Shown piece by piece: positions 51,978-60,280 of a stretch of DNA of 64,000 bases. Origin of the DNA: JAEXNA01 sp041676625. GTDB taxonomy: Bacteria > Vulcanimicrobiota > Xenobia > Xenobiales > JADMJV01. Under the pieces are notes generated by a model that ran no database searches, was not told the DNA's origin, and worked only from the letters and a program-made list of their open reading frames with translations. The first letter of the stretch is position 1, and each line of letters starts with the position of its first letter. A program made the translations under genes and the position numbers. The stretch lies in assembly GCA_041676625.1 (NCBI GenBank), contig JBAYRN010000012.1, forward strand, positions 1 to 64,000, in the 5' to 3' direction.

Positions 51978-52682
51978 TTAAGCCAGCCGCCCTACTCTCT
52001 CTTCGGGCGCCGATGCCTGCACGGGTGCGGTACCAGGGGCCACCAGCACGTTCTTCTCCGGATCCCGTTCCCAGATGTCGGGCATTCTCTCGCCGGCGTT
52101 CCAGATAGCGACGGTAGAGTTATCGCTGTCCAGACTTTCCCGCAGCAAAAAGTTATGAGTCTCGTTTCGCAGATGGACGCTCCGCGCTCTGACGTTCATG
52201 CCAAACGCTCCGGTACCAGCTTCGGGCAGTCCCATATCGGTGGAGGGGAAAGTCGACTTCTCCACCGACACATTCTCCAGAATCTCGGAAAGACCGAACT
52301 CGTCCTTCAACCGGTTACTGAATCGACGCACCGCTTCGTGCTCTTCCACTACGGCTCCAACCAGGTCCAAATGCTCAATCCCCCGGGGGATGTACTCCTC
52401 TTTGCCAGAGAACGTGCTCAAAGCGATCGCCGCCAGGCCACTGATCACAGGAGCGGCCATCGTGGTACCGACGAACCCTGTGTAGCGGTAGCCCGGTAGC
52501 TTCTGGGAAAGGAACGACACTCCCGGGGCTTGCTGATCAACCAGACCAGACAGCCCTATCTGGGCAGTATCTTGAGTGTTGATGGGGCTACCGGCATCAG
52601 CCGATGGCGCAGTCGAGGGAGATTTTTGAGGTCGTACAGCACCGAACTCTGGGCGAAAGTTCTGAGAGGTAATCGTGTTCAT
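51978..52682 (-). CDS. Subtilase remnant-like hypothetical protein
   Basis: A 234-residue protein. Residues 50-90 (QAPGVSFLSQKLPGYRYTGF, then VGTTMAAPVISGLAAIAL) match the C-terminal end of an S8 subtilase, with the GTSMA box reading GTTMA (Thr74 in place of the Ser). The Asp and His regions are absent, and the remaining 140 residues (EHLDLVGAVVEEHEAVRRFS...) have no known family. It is either a decayed subtilase or a protein that kept one helix-strand module as an inhibitor-like piece. The start ATG 52682 has a weak RBS. Confidence 0.65.
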   Translation of the reverse strand: MNTITSQNFRPEFGAVRPQKSPSTAPSADAGSPINTQDTAQIGLSGLVDQQAPGVSFLSQKLPGYRYTGFVGTTMAAPVISGLAAIALSTFSGKEEYIPRGIEHLDLVGAVVEEHEAVRRFSNRLKDEFGLSEILENVSVEKSTFPSTDMGLPEAGTGAFGMNVRARSVHLRNETHNFLLRESLDSDNSTVAIWNAGERMPDIWERDPEKNVLVAPGTAPVQASAPEERVGRLA

Positions 52683-52844
52683 GGTTCAATGATATGGCGC
52701 CGAACTGGAATGGATGCGGAATAATCCAAGCAATTTCGACTTCCTTGTAAACTTTCGACCCTGTAAGGACGGTGAATAACGGGCTCACAGGAATGTTCAC
52801 ACCCTCTTAATGCTTGAGGCGCTTGCTCGGTTTAGAGTAAAGCC

Positions 52845-53759
52845 ATGCAGATCCGCTCCGCGATACCTCGACCAATACCGGGACTGTTCTCGGGATCTTC
52901 GAAGCAAAGTCTACCCGACCAGACCGACGTCTACCAGCCTTCCTATCCGGAAGCTGGCCTCTACGGGCCCACCTCCTTTCCTCAAAAGTCCGGGGTAAGG
53001 AGGGCTGTAGAGCGCATGGTGCGCGGCCAGGTGACGTCGGCTCAGGTTCGCCTCTTGGCCAATACCCTCGAGCCTTACGGCGAAAAGATTCTAAACCGTC
53101 TGGCCGAAAACGGCTTGACCATGGTGGTGCCCAACGACGGGTACGCCCATTACAGCGTGACCGAGAAGAGAATCACTTTCCCCGCCGGAGATCTGGCTAA
53201 AGATCAAGAGGGCGTTCCGTTTCGGGACTACATGATTTTGCACGAAATGGCTCACGCCCTGGACTTCTTGTGGGAGCCGGACAAGGGGCCGCTTAGTGAA
53301 CGAACCGATCTGGGCATCGACCGGCATCGGGGGAAGCTGAACTCCATCTATCAGCCGGCTTTAGCCCGTTTCGAAGAGATCAAATCCCAACGCCGGCGCG
53401 AGGGCACCTGGGGGCGTTCTCCCGGCATGCCCACCGCCAGAGTCTACGGTGAGGACTTCATGACCGTGGTGGAAAAGGTGACCGGTCGGACACTTTCCGA
53501 GCGTCCGGCCCGGGGGCATCTCTCGATCCTGGAGCCTAATACCCGGCCCACCGAGTATTTTGCCGATGCCATTTATACTTATCTGCACTCCGAACCGGTC
53601 AGCGTCCATCGCTACACCCTGCCCGACGGACAGCCGATCGCCCATTCCTACCCCCCGACCCGAGAGACCATGCAGAGAAGAGACCCGGCCATGTATCAGG
53701 CCGTACGGAATTTCTTCAACGACCCTGAACATACGACGCTCAGCCTTCGAGTCGAATGA
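52845..53759 (+). CDS. HEMAH zinc metalloprotease-like protein
   Basis: A 304-residue protein with HEMAH at 133-137 (YMILHEMAHALDFLW) and a second conserved glutamate in PTEYFADAIYTYL near residue 237, the layout of gluzincins such as anthrax lethal-factor-like/PPEP peptidases. The N-terminal 50 residues are Pro/Ser-rich (MQIRSAIPRPIPG). No classical signal peptide. Probably acts on other cells or on proteins outside the cytoplasm, but export is not shown. It converges exactly on the next gene, with no gap. Confidence 0.75.
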   Translation: MQIRSAIPRPIPGLFSGSSKQSLPDQTDVYQPSYPEAGLYGPTSFPQKSGVRRAVERMVRGQVTSAQVRLLANTLEPYGEKILNRLAENGLTMVVPNDGYAHYSVTEKRITFPAGDLAKDQEGVPFRDYMILHEMAHALDFLWEPDKGPLSERTDLGIDRHRGKLNSIYQPALARFEEIKSQRRREGTWGRSPGMPTARVYGEDFMTVVEKVTGRTLSERPARGHLSILEPNTRPTEYFADAIYTYLHSEPVSVHRYTLPDGQPIAHSYPPTRETMQRRDPAMYQAVRNFFNDPEHTTLSLRVE

Positions 53760-55469
53760 TCAGAACGAAAGCTCGTTCATCCCCTGGATCCGGCTGATGG
53801 ACCAGGACCCTTGCGACTGCTCAACGCCGATCGTCCAGGCCAGCGTATCATCGGGTCGGACAAGCTTATAGCTCTTACCATTTTTGGTGACACGGGTGTC
53901 TTCCAGAACTTGGAGCCTGGAAAGGGTCTTGGCGTTGTCACCTGCTTCTAGAAATTTTTGTGCAGACTCGCTAAACTTGATGATCTCTAGCTGGGATTTG
54001 CGACCAGCTGAGAGGTATTCGTACGCGGAAAGATGGTTACTGGTTTCCAGAGCCCGCAAGAACCCCCTGACCACCACCTTGGGGTCGGAAGTGACCCTTT
54101 CCACGACCACTGGAGTTGTCTCGGGTTCGGGACTTCCCGAAGTTGGATTGGAAAGCGCCGGGAAAGCCAGGAGTACCAGAGCGACTGCTGCAACCAGAGG
54201 AAGCCTCGGGTCAAAGCGTACCGGCTCCGTCTGCAAGGGTTGATCCTTCGGGGTGGCTGGAGCCACGGCAGCGTCAAATCCTGCCAGAATCGGATCGTTT
54301 GCCAATCGCTGGGCGAACCACTCTGTGCCCTTGAGCTCTTGATAGGTAAAGGCGTTGGCGAACTCTCGATTATCGGCATAGATCACTCCCTGCAACCCGA
54401 TCACGCAATCGTTGAAGCGCACGCAGAGACACGACTTGATCCCTTCTCGGACCATTACCCGGTCTTGCTTAAAGCGAGCATCCTTGGTAGCGTCCAGGAC
54501 CAGAAGCGGCTCACCGCTGCGCAGCACCGAGCTGAGCACCCTGCTGGGCACCTTGTCCAGATACTCTCGCTCTAGATTGCCCACGGCCAGGCAGTGAAGC
54601 TCTCCGTTCTGCTCCACCGCCACCAAACCACGCTCGATACCCGGCAGTTTGGCCAGGTACTGCATGCCCGCCGAGGCCCGCCTTTTCGCATCCGGTGGGA
54701 GAGTTGCGATCTGCCGAGTGAGCCTCTGGCCCAGCTCGCGCAGCTCCCCACCCACGGGCTTGGACGGCGCTGGAGGTTCTGGTGCGGTTTCTGAGCACTC
54801 CGGTTCCAGGGGCTCTTGTTTTTCCAGGAGCGGTTCAGGCGGCGGAGCAGGCTCGGGCTGCTTGAGTTCTTGCTGTGGAAGTTCTAACGGCCTGAAAAGG
54901 TCAAAAAGATCATCCTCGGCCTCTTCCACCGATGGCCCGAGAAACAAGTTACTCTGCTCTGCCGCGACCGGTACCTCTAGCGGCCTAAATAGATCGAAGA
55001 GGTCCTCCTCGGGCTCCGTGAGTAGCTCAGGTTCAGGCTCCGCAACCGGCTCAGGCTCCACAACAGGTTCCGGCTCAAGCCCAGCAACGGGTGCGGGTTC
55101 CGGCTCCGGCTCCGGCTCCACGACAGGTTCCGGCTCCGCGACGGGCTCAGGCTCTGGCTCCTCAACAGGTTCGGGCTCAGGTTCAGGTTCAGGCTCCTCA
55201 ACGGGCTCAGCCTCCACGACAGGCCCTTCAACCAATTCCGGCTCCGCAACCAGTTCCGGCTCCACAACCGATTCCGGCTCAGGTTCCGGCTCCGGCAGAG
55301 TTTCTTCGACTTGCGGTTTCGGATTGGGAGCCAATACCAGAGCATTCTTTTCCATCTGCTCCTGGATGATGAGATCCACGATGGAAAGCTCGGTCGGCTG
55401 CGGTGCAGCCTGTTCTGCCTCCGCTCCCTCGGCCTGGGGATGTTCTGCCGGTTCGGTCTGCTCAGCCAT
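53760..55469 (-). CDS. Membrane protein with Pro-Glu repeats, GAF-like domain and C-terminal domain
   Basis: A 569-residue protein. Residues 55-150 are Pro-Glu/Val-Glu repeats. Two copies of a DLFDLFRPLE motif lie at about 157-167 and 188-197. A GAF-like domain covers about 245-390 (GIERGLVAVEQNGELHCLA, VLSSVLRSGEPLLVLDA, SCLCVRFNDCVIGLQGVIYADN). One transmembrane helix lies near 408-428 (LPLVAAVALVLLAFPALS), followed by an NTF2-like or DUF4878-like region ending FSF. The GAF domain is therefore cytoplasmic and the C-terminal domain outside. It starts 9 bases after the pilin-like gene stop, and may be part of that operon. Ligand unknown. Confidence 0.7.
   Translation of the reverse strand: MAEQTEPAEHPQAEGAEAEQAAPQPTELSIVDLIIQEQMEKNALVLAPNPKPQVEETLPEPEPEPESVVEPELVAEPELVEGPVVEAEPVEEPEPEPEPEPVEEPEPEPVAEPEPVVEPEPEPEPAPVAGLEPEPVVEPEPVAEPEPELLTEPEEDLFDLFRPLEVPVAAEQSNLFLGPSVEEAEDDLFDLFRPLELPQQELKQPEPAPPPEPLLEKQEPLEPECSETAPEPPAPSKPVGGELRELGQRLTRQIATLPPDAKRRASAGMQYLAKLPGIERGLVAVEQNGELHCLAVGNLEREYLDKVPSRVLSSVLRSGEPLLVLDATKDARFKQDRVMVREGIKSCLCVRFNDCVIGLQGVIYADNREFANAFTYQELKGTEWFAQRLANDPILAGFDAAVAPATPKDQPLQTEPVRFDPRLPLVAAVALVLLAFPALSNPTSGSPEPETTPVVVERVTSDPKVVVRGFLRALETSNHLSAYEYLSAGRKSQLEIIKFSESAQKFLEAGDNAKTLSRLQVLEDTRVTKNGKSYKLVRPDDTLAWTIGVEQSQGSWSISRIQGMNELSF
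55019..55304 (-). repeat. Tandem Pro-Glu coding repeat
   Basis: Degenerate hexameric and longer repeats encoding Glu-Pro-Glu-Pro units within the GAF protein. On the plus strand the same DNA reads as Gly-Ser-rich frames that are artefacts. Confidence 0.75.
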
Positions 55470-55478
55470 CAGCCAACC

Positions 55479-56138
55479 TCAATTCCGCAAATGGATCGAG
55501 GCAACTGTCGTCAACGTTTCTCGTTTATCCGAACCGACAGCCCGTTCCATGGTAAGTTTCCAGAAGAGTTGCGAGACCGGGTCGTCTAAGACCTCAAGCT
55601 TCAGTTCCTTCACGAAGCGCGAGAGCGGCCGACCTCTGGAGCGGTAAAACAGAATAGGTCTCCGTCCAGAACCACTGTTATAAAACTCAATTTGAGTGGC
55701 CGCTCTGCGTTGAGGGGCCCCCGCTACTAGAGGAATCTCCCGCCGGTAAATCACCCCTTCGCTCTTGACCAGGTAATAGCACAAGTACTTTTGCCAGACG
55801 GGCCTCCCTCGATGGTCGCTCTTGAAAACACCGTCTTCATCCAGGGCAGAGAGCATAGCCACCGTGGGAGTGGTCTCCGCATCATCGATGGACAGACTGC
55901 TCATAGCGGCACGCTCTAGATCCGCCGTCAGCTTGCGATTGAGGACCTGGGCCTCTTGGAGCAATTCATTCTTGATGGAAGTCTTTTGCCAGGCCTTTAG
56001 ACCCATATCAAAGACAAGAAACATAGCGGTCATCAGGATACCAAAAACGCTGAGAACGACCAGGACCTCCACTAAAGTGAAGCCTCTCGACCGCCTTTCA
56101 TTCACGAACAAACGTTTGAAGGGATAGCGTCTTCCCAT
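55479..56138 (-). CDS. Type IV pilin-like/pseudopilin protein (GspJ-like)
   Basis: Started at ATG 56138, with AAGGTGG just upstream, this is a 219-residue protein. It carries a prepilin cleavage site and helix (RRSRGFTLVEVLVVLSVFGILM; Gly before Phe, Glu at +5). The remainder is beta-rich with GspJ-like features (MGLKAWQKTSIKNELLQEAQVLNRKL). Pre-pilin peptidase would cut after Gly. The 41-base overlap with the next gene upstream indicates co-translation. Confidence 0.85.
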   Translation of the reverse strand: MGRRYPFKRLFVNERRSRGFTLVEVLVVLSVFGILMTAMFLVFDMGLKAWQKTSIKNELLQEAQVLNRKLTADLERAAMSSLSIDDAETTPTVAMLSALDEDGVFKSDHRGRPVWQKYLCYYLVKSEGVIYRREIPLVAGAPQRRAATQIEFYNSGSGRRPILFYRSRGRPLSRFVKELKLEVLDDPVSQLFWKLTMERAVGSDKRETLTTVASIHLRN

Positions 56139-56508
56139 GACCCCACCTTGCGACAACTCTCACCAATTTCATTCCCGGGCGAGTCGTATCCTCTAAAAAC
56201 ACATCGAAAGCAAAGCCTGCTTCGTAGGGATACGGACGCGGCGGAAACGCCACTGGACCTTCCTCAACCGGAGTACTAGCCATCTCTCCCCCGATCCAGG
56301 TTCTTGGAGCCGGAGGTACCACCCGGGGCTCGGCTGCGATCCGCTCCAGGAGTCCTCTCACCCGGCTGTTGGCGGCATCACGCTCTTGAGACTGAGCCTG
56401 GTACCGAATTACGGCCGTAAAGAGACCGATCACCGCTAACAGCGCAACGGAGAGCAATCCGATGGACAGCAAGACCTCGGACAACGTAAAACCCCGGACC
56501 CTGGGCAC
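56098..56508 (-). CDS. Type IV pilin-like protein (PilV/GspI-like)
   Basis: A 136-residue protein beginning at a GTG with VRGFTLSEVLLSIGLLSVALLAVIGLF, a prepilin N-terminal helix with Glu at +5, then a short C-terminal domain. It is the middle of three pilin-like genes, 3 bases after the PilX-like gene. Minor pilins of this type prime pilus or type II secretion pseudopilus assembly. Confidence 0.85.
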   Translation of the reverse strand: MPRVRGFTLSEVLLSIGLLSVALLAVIGLFTAVIRYQAQSQERDAANSRVRGLLERIAAEPRVVPPAPRTWIGGEMASTPVEEGPVAFPPRPYPYEAGFAFDVFLEDTTRPGMKLVRVVARWGHGKTLSLQTFVRE

Positions 56509-56511
56509 GGC

Positions 56512-58272
56512 TCAGCGCCCCAACCAGGAGCAAACAACCACCGGTCCATTGGGAGCACTGGCAAACGGGTTCTCGACCAGTTCCTTGTTGTAAATGAGGC
56601 TGCTACCACCGGTGAGATAAACATCGCCCGCCTGCAAGCGTTCGCCACCGACCTCCCATGGTCGCTCCGGAGAGTCGCCATTTTTTTCAGCCATAAGGGC
56701 ACCCACGACCTGCACCTCGTTGGTGGCGTACACGGCACCGTTGGTGTAGATCAATCCCTGAATAAAAGAAACCCCTAGCTTGTCAAAATTCTGCCGGTCC
56801 GCGCGCCGCGTGGCACCTGCCGCCAGGCTGGGGTCGAAGGTGTCGTTGGCAACGTCTATACTTCCTCCGTCTCGATAGAGATTCCGGGTATCCTTGAGTC
56901 GTTGGACCAGGAAGTCGGCCGTCTCATTGCCCGCGTAATTCATCTCCAGGTAGTCGGCCATTTTACCGAGACTGTCCTGGCTTCGTTCGTCCGGCACGAC
57001 CTGGGTCTCACTACCCAAAACTGCCCTCAATTGGTCCACTTCACCTCCCGGTGTGTTTCCCCAGGTGCTGGGATTCTCTGCGTCTCCGCCATAGCTACCC
57101 TCCTGGGTGATGCGAGCCATCAACTCTTCGTGAGCCCACTTGGCGTCCTCATTCCAGGTGAAGAAATCTTCGTTCTCCTCGGCGCGCTCCTCCAGATACT
57201 GACTACCGTCGAACCCTTCCAACTTCACATTGCCCTTACTAAAGAGTGCCAGGGTTCTTTCATCAGAAATGAGCTCGGCGCTCCCTCTGAGAGAGGTGTC
57301 GCCTCGAACGTAGATCGCCCCGCTTCCGGTAATGGTCCCATTGACCTCGAGAGGTCCGTCGACGAACAGGTTCACCCCATCGAGCACCAGGTCGCCGTTG
57401 ATGACCCCTCCCTCAAAGCGAAAGTCGCGCCCTCGCAAGGTGGTCGTCGCACCCGGGTTGGGTACCAGGGGCGTGGCCCCTCTCCCGCTTCTCACTGCCA
57501 GGTCGATATCCACCACCGGGAACTGCTGAGAGGCCTGCCCTACTTCCGCAGATCCGACGTTAAATTCGCCTGAACCAGGTGCTCGAATGGCGTCGGGGTG
57601 GCCGGACGTGGTGGAAACAATTCCGCTGATGTAGGCTTTGTCGTCTGTTCCTCCCCGCCATTCAATGATACCCGCCCTGCTTGCTCTCATATTGGAGTGA
57701 ATGCCTGCTTCGATGGGTATCGGATTGCCCAGGCTCTCCACGCCCTGGATCAGGACGTCCCCCTCCATCCGGATCAGGCCGGAGGTCAGGAGCGGCACAC
57801 TGACCGGCTCGGAAAAACCTCGTGAGATTAGGGCTTCGTAGTAAAATTCACGGCCCTTGAGCTCCACCTTCACGACGATATCCGCGGTCTTGGGTGGGAC
57901 CGACAGCAGGCCTCGCGGACCATCCACGCTGCTATCAGTATCCAAATTGTTGACCGATTCGTGACGCTCAACTTGACCCACACCGTCGTAAAACTCGATG
58001 GTGTAGCGACCGTTGACCTCGGGAAAGTCTACCTGGATCCGTTCCGTCCCCACCGGTTCCCAGGCGTTACTCGCGGAAAGCTGGTAGGTGGCATCGGCGA
58101 TACCAGCTTCGCCCAGAAAAAGCGCCTCGGTGGCGTGCGCGTTTCTCAGGCTGAGGTGCTCCTCGTTATTGATCGATACCAACAACCCGGAGACGAGAAG
58201 TAAGAGAATCGTGCTTATCAGCAGGGTTGATACAACTATGATCCCCCGCAGTGACCGTCGACATCGCTGCAT
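56512..58272 (-). CDS. PilX-like minor pilin/large tip protein
   Basis: A 586-residue protein with an N-terminal hydrophobic helix typical of PilX/PilY-associated proteins (LRGIIVVSTLLISTILLLLVSGLL) and AEALFLGEAGIADA-type sequence. A long beta-helix-like middle follows, with repeated polar strands (DLVLDGVNLFVDGPLEVNG, TITGSGAIYVRGDTSL), and a C-terminal YTNGAVYATNEVQVVGALM block. The Gly-Phe of classic pilins is missing, as in PilX. It probably sits at the pilus tip or works in secretion. It is the first gene of the pilin operon. Confidence 0.75.
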   Translation of the reverse strand: MQRCRRSLRGIIVVSTLLISTILLLLVSGLLVSINNEEHLSLRNAHATEALFLGEAGIADATYQLSASNAWEPVGTERIQVDFPEVNGRYTIEFYDGVGQVERHESVNNLDTDSSVDGPRGLLSVPPKTADIVVKVELKGREFYYEALISRGFSEPVSVPLLTSGLIRMEGDVLIQGVESLGNPIPIEAGIHSNMRASRAGIIEWRGGTDDKAYISGIVSTTSGHPDAIRAPGSGEFNVGSAEVGQASQQFPVVDIDLAVRSGRGATPLVPNPGATTTLRGRDFRFEGGVINGDLVLDGVNLFVDGPLEVNGTITGSGAIYVRGDTSLRGSAELISDERTLALFSKGNVKLEGFDGSQYLEERAEENEDFFTWNEDAKWAHEELMARITQEGSYGGDAENPSTWGNTPGGEVDQLRAVLGSETQVVPDERSQDSLGKMADYLEMNYAGNETADFLVQRLKDTRNLYRDGGSIDVANDTFDPSLAAGATRRADRQNFDKLGVSFIQGLIYTNGAVYATNEVQVVGALMAEKNGDSPERPWEVGGERLQAGDVYLTGGSSLIYNKELVENPFASAPNGPVVVCSWLGR

Positions 58273-58303
58273 ACGAATAGTCTAACACGATAAGTAGACT
58301 TTA

Positions 58304-58315
58304 GACAGGCCTGTC
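58304..58315. repeat. Short perfect palindrome upstream of the pilin operon
   Basis: GACAGGCCTGTC is fully self-complementary and lies 32 bases upstream of ATG 58272. It could be an operator, but a 12-bp palindrome may arise by chance. Confidence 0.35.
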
Positions 58316-58321
58316 AGATTC

Positions 58322-58756
58322 TCAGATGCCGAATAAACTTCTCAACGATGAAAAGCGTTTGGGCTCGGTCCAGGTGTTTACCAGACCTCGAGCGACCTTC
58401 AACTGCGCCGCAGCTTCTCCGGCTCGATCCGAGGCTTGGACCAACTCCTTTTTCACCTGCTGCAGCTCTTGCTGTGCTTGCCGAGCAAGCGCCGCATATT
58501 CGGCAACTTGCCGCTCCAATTCGAGGATCCGGGCCTCAGAGTCCACAGCTTCCCTGGCAGAGTCCGCCGTCTTTCCTCTGCTCTCCAGCCAATCCAGCAA
58601 ATCCGCCTGCTTGATATACCACTGCGGGCCCTTATTGCCCGAAAGCATCTCGGCGGGTAGTTCTTCCTTCTGGGCTGCTCGCCGCAGAGTGTCGCGGGAG
58701 CACGCAGCCAATCGTGAGGCCTGGCCCAGGGTTAGCAATTCTTGATTCTTACTCAA
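58322..58756 (-). CDS. MerR/excisionase-like HTH protein with coiled coil
   Basis: Started at TTG 58756, which has GGAGGA 7 nt upstream, this is a 144-residue protein; the longer frame to 58798 is less likely. Residues 5-55 are a helix-turn-helix (LTLGQASRLAACSRDTLRRA, then QWYIKQADLLDWLESRG), as in MerR-like/excisionase-like DNA-binding proteins. Residues 70-125 are a coiled coil. The C-terminal end KRFSSLRSLFGI could be a small interaction motif. Function unknown. Confidence 0.75.
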   Translation of the reverse strand: MSKNQELLTLGQASRLAACSRDTLRRAAQKEELPAEMLSGNKGPQWYIKQADLLDWLESRGKTADSAREAVDSEARILELERQVAEYAALARQAQQELQQVKKELVQASDRAGEAAAQLKVARGLVNTWTEPKRFSSLRSLFGI

Positions 58757-58837
58757 AAAAATTTCCTCCGGCGTGGCGCTTCGCCGAAGCCGCCGCATGC
58801 TCTGCAGCCCAAGAGAATTTTTTGAAAAATTTACAAT

Positions 58838-59545
58838 TTATTGCGAGTCTTTGCCTGAAAGGAAATCGTCCCACTCCCGCTCTACCACATCCTGTCCTTG
58901 CCCGAACAGCTCCTTGGCTTTCTCGCCGAGCGAACTCAGGCCGCTCTGACCCATCTTCTGAAGGTCTCCCAGAGTATCGTCTTTTACCTCTTCCACGTGT
59001 TGTTGCATGCGCTCTCTGGCCTTCCGCATTTCCTCGGCGGCCCGACCTTTCATGGAGCGAAGGCTCCGCTCTTCGGCCATGGCCTTCTGCATGGCTTCCT
59101 TCAATTTGGTAGCTTCCTCCTTGGCCTTCTGACCCAGTCCGGAAGCGTTGCCCTTTAAAATATCACTGGTTCCCCTCATTGCTTCTCGGGCGGCGGCCCG
59201 GGACTCTTCTCGCAGATTCTGGGAAAGCGATTCAAGGTCTTTTCGGGCATCTTCCACGGAGTCTTCCAGAGAGCCCCTGCTCAGTCCGCCCACGCCTTCA
59301 GAGACCCCTTCATAGATCTTCTCGGCCGACGATCGGAGAGGCTCGGAGGTCGCAGACCGACGGTTGCTCTTAGCAGGCAAGGCCGCCCGGGTCGGTGCAC
59401 TGAAATAGCTCTGCGGTGAAACACCGCCGCCGTACTTTTGAAGAAACTCCGCGTGGGCCTGGTCTGCTGCTCGCTGCATCTCCCAAAAAGCTTGATCCGA
59501 CTGGGCTTTGAAGGAGGCGAACTCCGACTCTGACAATTCACTCAT
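58838..59545 (-). CDS. Coiled-coil hypothetical protein
   Basis: Started at ATG 59545 this is a 235-residue charged protein dominated by helices rich in Ala, Glu and Lys (DARKDLESLSQNLREESRAA, AKEEATKLKEAMQKAMAEER, RAAEEMRKARERMQQHVEEV). This resembles late-embryogenesis-abundant and apolipoprotein-type amphipathic repeats. The frame to 59653 adds non-coding-looking residues. No signal peptide or catalytic motif. Confidence 0.6.
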   Translation of the reverse strand: MSELSESEFASFKAQSDQAFWEMQRAADQAHAEFLQKYGGGVSPQSYFSAPTRAALPAKSNRRSATSEPLRSSAEKIYEGVSEGVGGLSRGSLEDSVEDARKDLESLSQNLREESRAAAREAMRGTSDILKGNASGLGQKAKEEATKLKEAMQKAMAEERSLRSMKGRAAEEMRKARERMQQHVEEVKDDTLGDLQKMGQSGLSSLGEKAKELFGQGQDVVEREWDDFLSGKDSQ

Positions 59546-59664
59546 AAAGAGATCTTCCCGGTCATCAGAAATTTTCCTATAAAGCAACGAATCGCCGATA
59601 GACTTGCACGGAATAAAATCCGTTCTGTACCGGCGACTCGGCAAGAGCCTCAAAGAGGATAATC

Positions 59665-60222
59665 TCAGAATTCGAAAATCGGAATTCCGCCCTGAATGGT
59701 GTTTCGAGCCAGTTCATTGATGACCTTAGGATTGCCTCCGGCGATGACCGAGGGGTTGTCACTCTTCGGGTCCAGTATGGCCAACACATTTCGGTTGTCG
59801 TCAAACTTGAAGTAGGTCACGTTGGTCTGGCCATCGGGGTTCTTTTCTTCCCATTTGTAGGTAGGACTCAGCGCAGAATCGGCGGTCTCCGGGCCCTGAG
59901 TGAGTTTGCCCTCCGGTACATCGGCGATGAACTGTCTCACCTGTCCGTTCTCGGGGTTGTAGCTCAGTTCCAGCCCCCTTACCGTGCCGTCTTCGTTGTC
60001 ACCGAGCATGATAACGTGCCCGATCCCGGCGGCCAAGTCGGTCCACTCGTCGGAAGGGGTCGAACCGATCTCGGCCCGATCGGCGGCCTTCAGGTCGTTG
60101 GAGGCTTCGGCTGCCTGACTGCGCAAACCCTGCGCCTTGGCCACAACCTGGCGGTGAGCTTTGGCGGCTTCCATGCTTTTAAATCCACCGGGCATGGAGA
60201 TGGGGATATTGATTTGCGACAT
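59665..60222 (-). CDS. Hypothetical protein
   Basis: A 185-residue protein with ATG 60222 preceded by AAGGAG. The N terminus (MSQINIPISMPGGFKSMEAA) is followed by a helical stretch and a beta-rich region with YNPENGQVRQFIADVPEG and TNVTYFKFDDNRNVLAILD. No family recognised. No membrane helix. Short, hydrophilic N termini of this kind recur in this region. Confidence 0.65.
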   Translation of the reverse strand: MSQINIPISMPGGFKSMEAAKAHRQVVAKAQGLRSQAAEASNDLKAADRAEIGSTPSDEWTDLAAGIGHVIMLGDNEDGTVRGLELSYNPENGQVRQFIADVPEGKLTQGPETADSALSPTYKWEEKNPDGQTNVTYFKFDDNRNVLAILDPKSDNPSVIAGGNPKVINELARNTIQGGIPIFEF

Positions 60223-60280
60223 GAGGTTGCTCCTTTAAATTCTACTAGCCTCACTTTAGGCGACTGATCTTAAAGAAGTC

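Noticed and set aside
54649..55647. 332-codon Gly-Ser-rich plus-strand frame
   Set aside because: Mirror image of the Pro-Glu repeat of the GAF protein; the Gly-Ser tract is what the complementary codons give.
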